Below, one piece after another: positions 32,743-44,300 of a stretch of 64,000 nucleotides of DNA. The notes beneath the pieces are model-generated. The model had not been told where the DNA came from. It saw only the letters and a list, made by a program, of their open reading frames with translations, and did not search any database. The position numbers and the translations under genes were made by a program. The DNA comes from Epithemia pelagica. Its lineage: Eukaryota > Bacillariophyta > Bacillariophyceae > Surirellales > Surirellaceae. The stretch is taken from the NCBI GenBank assembly GCA_946965045.2, contig OX337235.1, positions 1,565,508-1,629,507 on the forward strand, written 5' to 3'. Position 1 is the stretch's first letter. Each line of letters opens with the position of its first letter.

Positions 32743-35136
32743 CTAGTCCAAAACTGTTACTTTTTCCGATTCGACTCCAAAGGTTCGATAGCACGACTTG
32801 GCTGTGCATATGATCATGATGGGTACAAACAGTCCGATCAAGACTCGTGCTAGAAATCGAGAGCAACAATCGTTTCTTGGTGGTGGACTGACAAACTCTT
32901 CGTCTTCGAAGTCTTCTTCTGGATCTCTGTCGTGTTCGGACACTACCATTGGATCGAACGAGCTTGCCACCTCGTGTGCTTCTTGTCCTCGTTCCGTCGT
33001 TCGTGTCGCGTGATCGTGTAGGTCCATGTCCTGCATCGTACTACTACGAGTCCTTGGAGGATGCAATCCCTCGTTGGTATGTCCCATACGTGTCGTTGTT
33101 GGTGGTCGTGTGGTGGTTGTCTTTGGCTGGGATACAAAGACGAGATAGGATGCCAGGGGCAGTATCATGGCCAACGCAATGGCCAAGGAACTACCAATCA
33201 AATCCCAGACAACATCAATACTATCGACACAACTGGCAATGGCCATGGCAGACCAAAAGAGGACCATGGCCACAAGCAAGCGCATCCATCCAGGAGGAGG
33301 AGTGGAGTGATTCTTGTTGTTCTGGTGGTGGCGGTTGCTTTGGTGGGAGGATACTTGCGATCTTGGAGGGCAAGGTTCGTCCCAGAGCGGTGGTGTTGGT
33401 GGCCAGGCAGCTCCTGTCATCCAATCTTCTTCCTCCTGAGGTGTCGTACTTGCCAACCACACGAGATGGTGTTCGTCGTCCTCTGGACGGACCGGGGTCC
33501 CCTCCTCGGTAGCTTGTTGTTGTTGTTGTTCCTCCTCCATGGGTGCTGTCGTCGTCATGTGTATCTGCTTGTTTGGATCGTCGTCCTCCTCCAAGGGTTG
33601 GTACCACCACCAGACCCAAATTTGCTCGACAACGACATCTCGTGCGGGAAGAATCAGCATTGGAAAGGCACTGGTCAAGGCAATGGCCATACAGGTTCGT
33701 TCGATCATCCATAACAGTTGAACCGTCCAATCATTCTCCTGGTCCAGAGTGGGTTCCAAATTCCGCAAAATGTTGGACGACACCACGCCAGTGGTGGGTT
33801 CCAAAGAAGCATTTTCCTGACACGAGCGACAAGTGCCATAGACAGACCCGGCGACACCCAGGACCGCATAAAACACGGTCGCCCATAGTGTGGTGGATCG
33901 CAGCCAGGCTCCAATCCGAGTCGGTGTCGGAGATTGCAAGTCATTGGCAATGGGTACAATGGCAAAATGACCAATATAGCAATACAGAAAAATCGGCAAG
34001 ACGGTCCACAGCTCGTCCAGGACAAACTGGTACAATCGTTCTCCAACACTGTTGGGTTCCGATCCGTTTGACGACGACGACGACAAGGCAGGAGGCCACA
34101 AGGAAAAGTGGTCCCTCCAAGGATGCAAAGTGTCCTTGTTGTTGTCGTCGTCATTCATGGCAGGAGTCGTCGTCAGGAGACATATCAGGGTTTGTATCAC
34201 CAAGCAAGTGGCCAATAGGGTTAGACAGGCCATGGACACGGCTCCTACATGTTGCAAGGAGGTGACGGTGGGTACCGCGCACAATGGTGTCACAACCACG
34301 ACCATGAACAACCAGGGTACCAAGTGTCGTGCGTCCAGTGGTAAGTGGTGGTGGTGGTCGCCGTCGTTGTCGTCGAGATGCCACTTGATGTTGTTCTTGT
34401 CGGACAAGAAACCCAAGAAAGCTGGTTCGTCGTCGTATTGAGAATCGTAGTAGTACTGTTGGTCGTCGTCCCCCGTCGTCCTTGTCGGCGGCGAAGTACG
34501 AGAAACATGTACCAAATCACGCCACAAGACTCCATATCCCACCGTCGTACAAAAACAAAACAGAGCAATCAAACCCGTCGCCAAGGCTTGTCCTCGTCGA
34601 CCAAAGGCTCGTCCCACAATTTGAGGAAAGGAATCCTGTCCGCGACAAACATCCAGTGTGGTTTCGTCACAAGAAGACGGCGGATCCACCAAGCCGTCAT
34701 TGGTGTCATTCTCGTCGTTGGTTTCTTCATTCACCACGGAAAGAAGCGGTTCGTCGAGGCGACCTCCCTCCTCCACTCCATCGAATGGATTGGGACTCGC
34801 ATTCTCTTGGTCGACCGCAGGACCCTCGCCCGTCGAATGCCGAGGCTGTGGTTGTTTTTGGTCTCGACTTGTCGTCGTCGTTGTCATTTGCCAAATCAAA
34901 ACATGAAAAGAAAATTCGGTCACGGCCGCCACGAGGAGCAACAAGAGAGGTCCCACCAGAGCATTGCCCGAACGAGCAAAGGCATAGGGCATGGACAAGG
35001 CACCACCTCCGACCATGGTGGACAAGAGATTGAATCGGGCCGAATTCAGAGTTCCTGTACGATGAGGACAACTGTCATGGTTGTTGTTGTTGTTGTTGTT
35101 GTTGTTCTGGTGGTGTTGATTGGCGTTGGAGCTCAT
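32743..35136 (-). CDS. Amino-acid/auxin permease (AAAP/SLC38-like) transporter
   Basis: 797 residues from the first in-frame ATG at 35136; the open frame extends a little further upstream only through a GTG. It starts with a poly-Asn stretch, then the family signature GTLNSARFNLLSTMVGGGAL followed by SMPYAF, the first helix of AAAP permeases, where proton- or sodium-coupled amino-acid binding occurs. About eleven hydrophobic helices follow, among them GLIALFCFCTTVGYGVLW, LPIFLYCYIGHFAIVP (the family's core helix with F.Y.GH) and LLVAMVLFWSAMAIASCV. Long acidic or Gln/Glu-rich insertions interrupt the core (after helix 3 and before the last helices). This makes it much longer than the usual 400-500 residues. 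The last residues form a further hydrophobic helix, FLARVLIGLFVPIMIICTA. Substrate cannot be predicted. Confidence 0.85.
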   Translation of the reverse strand: MSSNANQHHQNNNNNNNNNHDSCPHRTGTLNSARFNLLSTMVGGGALSMPYAFARSGNALVGPLLLLLVAAVTEFSFHVLIWQMTTTTTSRDQKQPQPRHSTGEGPAVDQENASPNPFDGVEEGGRLDEPLLSVVNEETNDENDTNDGLVDPPSSCDETTLDVCRGQDSFPQIVGRAFGRRGQALATGLIALFCFCTTVGYGVLWRDLVHVSRTSPPTRTTGDDDQQYYYDSQYDDEPAFLGFLSDKNNIKWHLDDNDGDHHHHLPLDARHLVPWLFMVVVVTPLCAVPTVTSLQHVGAVSMACLTLLATCLVIQTLICLLTTTPAMNDDDNNKDTLHPWRDHFSLWPPALSSSSSNGSEPNSVGERLYQFVLDELWTVLPIFLYCYIGHFAIVPIANDLQSPTPTRIGAWLRSTTLWATVFYAVLGVAGSVYGTCRSCQENASLEPTTGVVSSNILRNLEPTLDQENDWTVQLLWMIERTCMAIALTSAFPMLILPARDVVVEQIWVWWWYQPLEEDDDPNKQIHMTTTAPMEEEQQQQQATEEGTPVRPEDDEHHLVWLASTTPQEEEDWMTGAAWPPTPPLWDEPCPPRSQVSSHQSNRHHQNNKNHSTPPPGWMRLLVAMVLFWSAMAIASCVDSIDVVWDLIGSSLAIALAMILPLASYLVFVSQPKTTTTRPPTTTRMGHTNEGLHPPRTRSSTMQDMDLHDHATRTTERGQEAHEVASSFDPMVVSEHDRDPEEDFEDEEFVSPPPRNDCCSRFLARVLIGLFVPIMIICTAKSCYRTFGVESEKVTVLD

Positions 35137-35190
35137 ACTGGTGAAATGTCGCGAGATTTGGTCGTTGTTGTTGGTTGGTGATTGATTCAC

Positions 35191-37092
35191 ACTCTACCAA
35201 GCCAAGAAAAAATGAGACACAAATCCGCAAGGTTTTGGGGGCCAACGTTTGCGTCAGTCCTCTCGAGTCACACATCCTTCTCCTCCTCTTGCTCTTGTCT
35301 GCAAGGACCGCAAGGACGCGCTGTGTTCCAAAGGTTTGCAGCGTCGGCATGATGCGATCTCTCATTCATTCTCTCGTGTGTGTTTTGATTGGTGGACTAC
35401 GGAGTACTTATCCCGCGTGACACATTCCATCCCCCGGTCGCGTCGAAGAAATCCAGTCGCGCATTCATCGAGAGAGATCCTTGAACGCCATAAGGATAGC
35501 ATAATAATGCCGTCACAAGAGAAAGGATAGCCTCTACCAGAGGCCGTTCCACTGGAATCACAGAGAGTCGTCGTCACACGATAGGAAATTTTCGTTGGAT
35601 ACACGGTCATGATTGCGTGAGGCAGGTGACTCGGGGGTCGTTGGGCAGAACACTAGGGTCCTGCCGTAAAACGAGGATGATTCCAAAACTGTGATGGAAC
35701 GACGTCTCCGCGAGGCCCCCGTGGTCGCCTGTATACATGTGAAAATTGAGAAGAAAGCAACACTACACTGGATTCGAGCAATTCTTCGTCTTGTGCCACC
35801 AGGTCTTGGTGGCGTGATGGACCTTGTGCACCATGTGGTCTCCTTTCCGTAGGAGAAGAAGAAGAGGAAGGTGGCAAGACGATAGATCGAGTCCAATGGT
35901 CCAACGAACGTTCGGGCACATCGTGCACAAAGGGAGATGTATAGTGCATTGGAGTCTTGGTAGTACGTTTCATCTTCTCGCAAAAATTCCAGGGTATGAA
36001 AATGGGTGGGTACTTGTCGGAAGGGCAAGAGCGGCGAAGCAAACGCCAAACAGGCCCGAGTGGAACGAAAAATGGCATTTGACACGAGATTCATACACCA
36101 AAGGTTTCCACTCCCGAAAGTTCAATTGTACCATTTCGAGTTGCCGGTTGGACAAGATCTTTTGCCAATACAATACAAGGTGGACAATTGCGCGCATGTA
36201 TCAAATCGCGCTCGCCTCTGGCATCCACAAACTGGTGGAATGGACCGTGACGGTCGGCCAGGCACCCCGAAGATTGTCGTCCTGGATCATTGCAAGCCAA
36301 GCATTCGCACGATTTGTTTTTTCTTCTTGTTCTTCTTGGTGTTGCGACCAATATGTTTGGAGTGCTTCTTTTGACTGTTCTGGTCTTGGTGGTCATGCAA
36401 ATGAATGGTGGCATTCGCAATGTCGGCACCAAACGTTTGGTGAGCAGCCGCCTTTTACACTCCTGCATAATACGATGAAAGGTCTTGTTGACGCGCGTAC
36501 AGGATAGGGCCAAGTCCGGGACGCTCAACTACGACAGTACCTGCACCAACAACTCGACGGGAAGCCTGGTCAACGAGGGAGGCATAGTGGAAGTCGGAGC
36601 AGCCATGGCGATAGTTTGGGGATTCATGATTCTTCAAGTGTGTGATCACACTGCTGCTTGAAATACGAAGCAGGTCGTTTCCGCTGCAATCTTTGGAGGC
36701 AAACCGTTGAAGGGCCACTTTTTCAGAGTTGTGGTTCAGTTTTCTAGAGTACGGATGCCGATTTTTGAGGTTTTTGTGGGAAAGAATGGTTGTTCGCGCG
36801 CTCGCGCGCGTGTCTGCCGGCGCGCCCGTCCGTCCCGCAGACACATAGTATTTTGATTCGGGGGAATCTAGCTAGAGGTATCTTTCCAACAACAAAAATG
36901 GGCACCAAAGATCCAAACGATCCCATCCCAAGGACGACATCGATATATTCCATCCAGAATCGCAGTCCGAGATCGAATTGGCGCTGCTGCCTCCTCTCCT
37001 TGCATATCAGCTGGAAACTCAAGTCGTGACACCAGTAGGCGACAAGGACGATCCGTATTCACACCTCGGATCGCAGCGGTCCAATAAAACCC
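35191..37092. other. Intergenic or decayed coding region
   Basis: Overlapping minus-strand frames (36844 down to 35558) run on from one another but show no recognisable domain, so a decayed gene is possible but unproven. A CpG-rich self-complementary stretch (CGCGCGCTCGCGCGCG, about 36795-36811) lies in the probable upstream region of the next plus-strand gene. Confidence 0.35.
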
Positions 37093-39021
37093 ATGGTGCT
37101 GCAAGTTTCTCGTTTGGCGTGCTGGTGGTGGTGCTTGCTGGTGGTGATCTCCAACTGGAATTGCAAGGCAAAACCCGAACATCGCCGATACCACCCTCAT
37201 GTCTGTGTGGCATCGTGGTCGTCGTCCACGAGACGGACCAATCGCACGGCAGCAACAGGAAAAAGAGACGTCAACGTCCCGAATCGATCAATGTGTCCTC
37301 GAGGCAATACCTGTTGTCCCACAACCATTCCAGGCACATTTGCCTGTTTGACGGGGAACCATGGCATGGTGGGAACCTGTTGTCCACCACACGACACTGA
37401 CCATGACCATCCAAATACTACTCCCTGGGGTACGGGATGTGCCGAAAATTACACGTGTGTCACCACATCCTCCTCTTCCACCACCATGCCATTCTCGGAG
37501 TATTGTCAATTGATGCCTGGTCGACAACCTCCGGAAGAAGGCGTCCCGGAACAAGTTCCACGATATTCCTTGTGTCGTCTTCCGACCCGTGCCCTGCAAC
37601 GACTGTGGACCTTTCCCATTTCCTCCCAGTACGCCACTCCCTATCGTCACGGCAATGCCACACAACCAGAACGAGTCGAACATGATGACGACACCGACAA
37701 GGACAATCCATTTCATTCCAACTATGCCATGGCCTACATGACCTCCACCGGTCAAGCCTTGACGAATCCTACTGTAAATTACTCGTGGGTCCAAACCCTG
37801 GTGATTACCATTCATGGATCGGGTCGCAATGCCGACGACTACTTGTGTGCTACGCAAGCCGCCATTTCCCCCGCACAGTTGACCAGCACCCTGGTGGTGG
37901 CACCCTGGTTTTTGGCTCCTCGAGATAATATCACGGCGTTCCTACCGCAAGAGGACGTGTTGGACGACGACCATTCTCACCACCACCTTCATCTCTTACG
38001 ATGGTACGAGTCCAATCCGAATAAAACCTGGTTGCCCCATGCCTGGCGCTATGGTGCCAATTCCATTCATGGCAATATCAGTTCCTATGCCGTCTTGGAT
38101 GCTCTCTTGGATTGGTTCCTCCTGGATGATACTGTCAACACGCGGTTTCCACGCTTGCAACAGGTGGTTGTGACGGGACATTCGGCCGGTGGACAATACA
38201 CACAACGTTGGGCGCTCTTGTCCTCCCAACGACTCGTGCGAGACTTTGATCATCATCCACAACAACCACAACAACCACAACAACCACAACAATCATCAGA
38301 CTTGGTGAGACAATCCTTGCAACCTCACACACCAGCCTTGGCGAGTTCCATTGCCTTGCGAGTGGTCGTGGCCAATCCCCGATCCTTTTGTTATTTGGAC
38401 CCTCGTCGGTATTGGGAGGCGACCCAGCAATGGCAAGTACCACCCCGGGACGAACGTTTTGCCTGTGCCATGTACAATGATTGGCAATGGGGATTGACGA
38501 CGTCTTCCAATAATGATGATGATTATTCCAACATTTTGCCCTGTCCCTACAAGGACCGTGCCATTGAGCGACGGACCCTGGCACACATTGTACAAGAGTA
38601 CCGACACTTGCCCATTGTATACCTCTCGGGGCAGTTGGATGTGATTCCCAATGGCCAATGCATGGACCAATGGCAAGGCATGAATCGACGGACACGGAGT
38701 CGGCGATTTTATCAGTATCTCAATCATGTCGTGTACAATGACACCACTTCAACTACTCGATATGACAATGACTACGACCAACCACCCCTGATTCATGCTC
38801 GATTGGAAGTTCCTCATGTCCATCACGATCATTCGCTCTTGTATACCAGTGTACAAGGTCGAGTCGCCCTGTTTGGGACTCTTTCTCAACTCCAATACCA
38901 TCAACAGCAACAACAACAAGCCAATTGGCAAGACGATTGGGTCCATCCGTCATCCAAAACAGACAGGTGGAACGAACTGGAACAAGAACAAGAAAGCGAT
39001 AGAGAAGAAGAAGAAACCTGA
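37093..39021 (+). CDS. Secreted alpha/beta-hydrolase with granulin-like module
   Basis: 642 residues, intronless. The N-terminus (SRLACWWWCLLVVISNW) is a likely signal peptide. Residues about 65-125 form a cysteine module: CPRGNTCCPTTIPGTFAC, then GMVGTCCPP and TGCAENYTC. Its CC-P spacing resembles granulin or epithelin-type domains, incomplete by the classic 12-Cys count. An alpha/beta-hydrolase core follows, with VQTLVITIHGSGRNADDY (oxyanion strand and HG motif) and QVVVTGHSAGGQYTQRWAL. The nucleophile elbow GHSAGG gives the catalytic serine. Candidate aspartate and histidine lie in YLSGQLDVIPN and in VHHDHS near the end. The protein has several N-glycosylation sequons (NYT, NYS, NIT, NIS), in keeping with secretion. 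The tail is Gln- and Glu-rich. Substrate unknown; a polysaccharide esterase, lipase or peptidase is possible. Confidence 0.75.
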   Translation: MVLQVSRLACWWWCLLVVISNWNCKAKPEHRRYHPHVCVASWSSSTRRTNRTAATGKRDVNVPNRSMCPRGNTCCPTTIPGTFACLTGNHGMVGTCCPPHDTDHDHPNTTPWGTGCAENYTCVTTSSSSTTMPFSEYCQLMPGRQPPEEGVPEQVPRYSLCRLPTRALQRLWTFPISSQYATPYRHGNATQPERVEHDDDTDKDNPFHSNYAMAYMTSTGQALTNPTVNYSWVQTLVITIHGSGRNADDYLCATQAAISPAQLTSTLVVAPWFLAPRDNITAFLPQEDVLDDDHSHHHLHLLRWYESNPNKTWLPHAWRYGANSIHGNISSYAVLDALLDWFLLDDTVNTRFPRLQQVVVTGHSAGGQYTQRWALLSSQRLVRDFDHHPQQPQQPQQPQQSSDLVRQSLQPHTPALASSIALRVVVANPRSFCYLDPRRYWEATQQWQVPPRDERFACAMYNDWQWGLTTSSNNDDDYSNILPCPYKDRAIERRTLAHIVQEYRHLPIVYLSGQLDVIPNGQCMDQWQGMNRRTRSRRFYQYLNHVVYNDTTSTTRYDNDYDQPPLIHARLEVPHVHHDHSLLYTSVQGRVALFGTLSQLQYHQQQQQQANWQDDWVHPSSKTDRWNELEQEQESDREEEET

Positions 39022-39388
39022 AACGGGAGGACTCTGGGTTTGAACCATTCCTCCGAACCACGCCTTTTATCGTCTGAGCTCTCTCGTTTCCAAGTCTTGG
39101 AAACAAGGGGCACATTCACAACCAACAGGACCGTAAGTAATGAACACCATATGCTTATCGGGTCACGGCGTTGAATGAATGGACCATTGGATGAAAGTGC
39201 CAGGAGAAAGATTAGTGTTTGGCTCGTGTATGTTAATTGTAGAATCTACTGGATGTATAACTGATACAGAAATGGAGTTCTACTAGGAATGTGTGTACAT
39301 GAAACAGAAGAGATGGAACAATCCAAGATATGCACATGGGGAACCGCCAAAAAATGAGTTTGTCTCTCTGTGTTTGTCATTGTCCCTC

Positions 39389-40627
39389 TTAATTTTTGGG
39401 AAAAAAGGGTTTGTAATTGCGATTGGGGAATTCATCCATGAGTCGAATCAAGTCTTGAAAATCGGTAATGAACCAATCCGAGGCATCGCGAACATTTTCC
39501 CGGACCACGACACCTCCAAACCCAATAAAGGCTTTGGCCGGAGGTTTGGCTTGTGCATCCGTAAAGCCATCGCCAATCATGACCATGCATTCGTAGGGAA
39601 CTGGCGTTTCCTTCCCATCGGTCGTCACCCGACTCGTGGTCCGAATCAATTCCAAGGCCTTGGCCTTGCCTCCGTCTTGGGAGGTGGGTTCCTCATCGTC
39701 AAAGCCCACATACAAGTCGTGTTCTTCTCCGTCGTCGCCACTAAAAATCCAGCTGGCCTTCTTGGGGGTCTTGGTTTCGCTCACCTCTTGCTGCGTGGCG
39801 TCATTGGGATCTGGTTTTTCAAAGTACAGTGTATTGGCATAAATGTTGGCCGGAGGAATTTGCAATTGTTCGGCCACGGGTTCAATCATGATTCGAAAGC
39901 CTCCCGATACCAAATAGACGTGTTTGTCCGCATCGTGCAATCGTTCCATCAATTCTTCAACGCCTGCAGTCAATTTCAAGGGCCGTTCCACGAGACAGCT
40001 TTGAATTTCTTGTTTGCTCGGTTGCAACAACTCCAGTCGGGCCGCCAGGGCATCTTGAAATTTCATTCCCCCCTCCATGGCTTGTTTGGTCAAGGCGGCG
40101 ACTTGTTCGCCCTTGCCCAGGTAATCGGCCAAGACATCAATGCCCTCTTCGGCAATCAAGGTGGAATCGACATCGAAACAAACACAATCGGCCCGCATAA
40201 ACGATTCCATGGCCAAGGGTACATTGTTTCCCACCACAGAAGCACGGCCGTGATTGGTCATGGCCGTCATCATTTCTTCGCCCGTCGCGGCCGTCATGTG
40301 GCGGGGCCGACTCGCCAGGACAAAGGACGCTGCGGGGGTCTGCGAATAACAGCGGGTCGTCGTTGGTTTGGTGGTGGTTGGTGCCGTAGTTCTAGAATGG
40401 ATTCGGTCCCAGGGGTGCTGCGGCACCACTACTGTTGAGTAGGATTGTCGAGTGTGTGACTGGTGGTATGGTGGTGGAGCTGGTGCGATCCATGCAGCTC
40501 GTGTGGCAGAGGTGATGGATCGTTGCGTCAGGAATGTGGTCCTCGTAGTTGTAGGTCTTGCCGAAAAATATCGTTGGCTCCTGCAAGTTTGGAAATATTG
40601 GGTGGAGACTCGGCAGGAAGAATTCAT
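39389..40627 (-). CDS. Phosphoserine phosphatase (HAD family)
   Basis: Last step of serine synthesis: hydrolyses O-phosphoserine to serine. The open frame is longer, but I choose the ATG at 40627 because what follows (MNSSCRVSTQYFQTCRS, then RQ, SAR and RSIT) is an Arg/Ser-rich stretch like an organelle presequence; an ATG at 40816 is the alternative. This gives 412 residues. HAD motifs: motif I CFDVDSTLIAEEGID with D152 and D154 and the E needed for phosphoserine specificity, motif II VYLVSGGFR, and motif III MVMIGDGFTDAQA. The DVDST form is typical of eukaryotic PSPs. The catalytic part (about 145-412) is longer than the ~225 usual because of an insertion of about 40 residues (YFEKPDPNDATQQEVSE and on). 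Divergent from the E1 gene. Confidence 0.9.
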   Translation of the reverse strand: MNSSCRVSTQYFQTCRSQRYFSARPTTTRTTFLTQRSITSATRAAWIAPAPPPYHQSHTRQSYSTVVVPQHPWDRIHSRTTAPTTTKPTTTRCYSQTPAASFVLASRPRHMTAATGEEMMTAMTNHGRASVVGNNVPLAMESFMRADCVCFDVDSTLIAEEGIDVLADYLGKGEQVAALTKQAMEGGMKFQDALAARLELLQPSKQEIQSCLVERPLKLTAGVEELMERLHDADKHVYLVSGGFRIMIEPVAEQLQIPPANIYANTLYFEKPDPNDATQQEVSETKTPKKASWIFSGDDGEEHDLYVGFDDEEPTSQDGGKAKALELIRTTSRVTTDGKETPVPYECMVMIGDGFTDAQAKPPAKAFIGFGGVVVRENVRDASDWFITDFQDLIRLMDEFPNRNYKPFFPKN

Positions 40628-41143
40628 GCTACCCCAATCCAAAGAAGCAGAACAAGAACAAGATTGTGTTTGCAGCCGTGAACAACAAGACAGCCACCAC
40701 GAATCTGCAGCAACTCTACTAGGCGTAGGACTCGAAAGGAACAACCACGTGAAACAGCAGAAAGCAAAGAAGCAGGAGAAATAGTTGCGTCCTCCTGTTT
40801 TGGATAGTCTGGGCATGCAAACAAGTGGTGGCAATGGTTTAGTAGGTGCAGTGTCTTCGTGTCTCTGGTGTATCTTGACCAGGGAGAGCAAAAGTTTGGA
40901 TCTGAAGAATGAAGCTTTGCAACGAATTACCAAGCGCCTCTTCAATGATGAGACTAGACACTCTGATGACGACGAACCTTTGAACGGCCAAGAGATCAGA
41001 GAGAGTTCTAAGATATTATTATATTGGAGAATGATCTCACTCCAACAATGATTGGCATGTCTGACACGACTCCACAGTCCACACCACATCGACCGACATC
41101 CCCCAAAGACACGGTGATTCGCACATAGATCGCTCTTTAAGTA

Positions 41144-41228
41144 ACCCGGATCTATTAAATGAATCGCGTCTACTCTTACGGGTCGCGTTTTCACGTACAC
41201 AGAACCCGGATTTCACAAAGATCCGGGT
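41144..41228. promoter_or_regulatory. Three ACCCGGAT motifs upstream of E1
   Basis: ACCCGGAT occurs at 41144-41151 and 41204-41211, and inverted (ATCCGGGT) at 41221-41228. The last two form an 8-bp inverted repeat with a 9-base spacer. They lie 133-217 bases before the E1 start codon, in the space shared with the divergent phosphoserine phosphatase gene. A factor-binding site is inferred from position and repetition only. Confidence 0.4.
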
Positions 41229-41360
41229 GTGTCACGCTCTATCTTTTTCCTTGGGAATCGGGAATCGGGAACACATTCCTACTCTATCAATCGCCGGGGC
41301 AAGGCAAAAGGGAAGGAAGAGATTACAACAAGGAAGCAATCGCAAAGCAACTGTATCATC

Positions 41361-44300
41361 ATGTCTGCCGAAAAGATGGAAGCAACCGCCACGGCGGAAG
41401 GTACGCAAGACCAGCGTCATTTGTTGCGACGCTTCTCCTGTGACTGTGGCTTGCCGCACATGGTCATTGTGGACGGAGGGAACGTGGTGTGTCCAGGTCT
41501 CAGATTCAAGGCTGAGACATTGGGAGAGAAAGAGCATCAGCCCTGGTATTTGCCGCTCCTTACATCATGAACACTTGTCCATATCATCACCTTTCTCATC
41601 TTGCGTTTGTTTCTTGAACGTTTAATTGGATGCTTCCTGTTTTGTTTGTTGTATGATCCTCTTTCTTCCCGAAATCTCTCAACCATGACTGCTTGGGTTC
41701 CTAGTGGATGAGAAACTCTATTCTCGTCAGTTGTACGTCATGGGTCATGAAGCCCAACGTCGCATGATGGCTTCGAATGCCTTGGTAATTGGTTTGTCCG
41801 GTTTGGGTGTGGAAATTGCCAAGAATTGCATCTTGGCTGGCATTCATTCCATTACCCTTTGTGATCCATCGCCACCTACCTCGTTTGATTTGGGTGGTAA
41901 CTTTTATTTGACCGAAGCGGACTTGACCAAGTCGGGTTCGTCCCGTGCGGAACTCTGTCGTCCCACCTTGGCGCAATTGAATCCCTACGTGCAAGTCCAA
42001 ACGGCGAGCTCGGTCACGTCGCTTTCCGATGTCGCCGCCCTTTCGAGTTTGATTGAAAGTGGTGGCATGACCGTCGTGGTAGTTACCATTCCCTTGCCCA
42101 AGGAAGTCATTGTGCAACTCAATGAAAAATGTCGTCAACAAGGTGCCTCCTTCATTTACACCATGACCATGTCCGTCTTTGGTATGGTCTTTTGTGATTT
42201 TGGTGACTCCTTTGTCGTCTCGGACAAGGATGGCGAAGCGGCTGCCACCTCACAAATTGAATCCGTCTTGGCAGAAAATCCTGCCGTCATCAAGGTGTTG
42301 GAAGATCAAGGCCGTCATGGATTGGAAACAGGAGACAAGGTCACCCTGGCTCGATTAAAGGGATTGGACGGATTTTTGAAAGAAGGCACAGAATATACCG
42401 TAAAAGCCACTGGACCCTACACCTTTAGTTTGCCGGATGTCGATTTATCAAACATGCCCACAACGGCCTCGGAACCGCAACAGGGATATATTACGCAAAT
42501 CAAACAACCCGTCACCATGCAGTTTGAACCCTACGCCAAAAAGGTGGACGAACCGGGCGAGTACATGTTGTCTGACTTTGCCAAGTTTGACCGTCCTCCC
42601 ATTTTGCATTTGGGATTTCAAGCCATTGTCGAATACATGACCAAGAACAATGGCGCCCTGCCCCAGCCGGCCGATACTGCCGCCATGCAACAAGTGTGGG
42701 AATTGGCCAAGGCCTTGGATACGGCCGAAACCAAGGTGTTCAATGAGGACACGAGCAGCAAGGCAGAACGACTTTTGAAGCATTTGGCATCGGGAAGTCA
42801 GGCCGTTCTGAGTCCCATGTGTGCCACCTTGGGTGGATTGGTGGGACAGGAAGTACTCAAGGCCTGTTCGGGAAAATTCACACCCATTTCGGGCTTCTTT
42901 TACATTGACGCGGACGAAACCTTGCCCGATCACTTGCCCCTCGATGCGAGTTTGTATGCACCCACCAACGCTCGGTACGACAGTCAAGTTGCTGTCTTTG
43001 GACGAGACATGCAAGAAAAGATTCAGGCCTTGCAGTACTTTATCGTTGGAGCCGGTGCCATTGGTTGTGAAATGCTCAAGAATTGGGCCATGATGGGAGT
43101 TGGCTGTGGGGATGCCGGACATGTTCATGTCACTGATATGGACCGGATTGAAAAATCCAACTTGTCGCGACAATTTCTCTTTCGCAACACGGACATTGAC
43201 AAGTTCAAGTCGGCAACGGCCGCAGCCGCCGCCAAGGCCATGAACCCTGCCCTCAATATCACGGCCTATCAAGAAAAGGTGGCCCCTGATACCGAACATA
43301 TTTTTGGTGATGACTTTTACGACAAGCTTTCGGGTGTGTGTACGGCACTGGATAACGTGGAAGCACGCTTGTACGTGGACCAACGCTGCGTCTTTTATCG
43401 GTTGCCCATGTTGGAAAGTGGAACCCTGGGAACCAAGGGCAATACGCAAGTGGTCGTTCCGCACAAGACGGAAAATTATGGCGCCACGCGTGATCCGCCT
43501 GAAAAGTCCATTCCGATTTGTACCCTCAAAAACTTTCCCAATCAAATTCAGCATACCTTGCAGTGGGCCCGCGATTGGTTCGAAGGAGAATTCAAACAAG
43601 CGGCCGAAGAAGTCAATTCTTATCTCAGTGTGTCCTCGACGCAAGAATATATGGAGTCCTTGCAGCCCAATTCCAAGTTGGAAACCCTTCGTTTGATTCG
43701 ACGCACCTTGGTCGAAGAACGACCCACCTCCTTTGAAGATTGTGTCACGTGGGCTCGCTTGACTTTTGAAAAACTCTTCAACAACCAAATTCGGCAGTTG
43801 TTGCACAATTTCCCACCCGATCAAATCACCAGTAGTGGCACCAAGTTTTGGTCCGGATCCAAACGATGTCCCAAAGTCTTGGTTTTTGATATGGACAACA
43901 AGGATCCCGATGCGGGCATGCGCAATCATTTGGACTTTTGTATGGCCGCTGCCAATCTTCGGGCCAACATGTTTGGTATCAAGGGAAACTTTGACCCCGA
44001 GTACTTTCGATCGGTCTTACAAAATGTCATTGTCCCTGACTTCACTCCTGTCGATGGCGTCAAGATTGCCGCCAACGACGCCGAAGAAGAAAAGAATAAC
44101 AGCAACGACGATGCCATGGATACGAGTGACGCTGAAGCGGAACAAATTCTGCAGAATTTGCCCAAACCTGCTGAATTGGCTGGATTCCGTTTGGAGAGTA
44201 TTGACTTTGACAAGGATATTGATGATCACATGTTGTTTGTTACGGCCTGTTCCAATTTACGAGCACTGAATTATTCCATTCCCTGCGAAGACACTCATCG

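Noticed and set aside
36795-36811. CGCGCGCTCGCGCGCG as a regulatory palindrome
   Set aside because: It is a simple CpG-rich self-complementary run in a non-coding region. Without further copies it does not support a specific function.
35558-36844. Chain of minus-strand frames suggesting a gene
   Set aside because: No domain, start context or splice sites that join them were found. I describe the region as possibly decayed only.
39293-40438. 381-residue plus-strand frame opposite phosphoserine phosphatase
   Set aside because: It is antisense to HAD motifs that are conserved. It shows only composition-driven residues and no domain.
40628-41200. N-terminal extension of the phosphoserine phosphatase frame
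   Set aside because: The first ~190 residues of the open frame have no family similarity. The frame crosses the divergent promoter, and an organelle-like leader starts at 40627.
42448-43929. 493-residue minus-strand frame across the E1 gene
   Set aside because: It lies opposite the conserved E1 coding sequence and has no recognisable domain; a shadow of codon bias.
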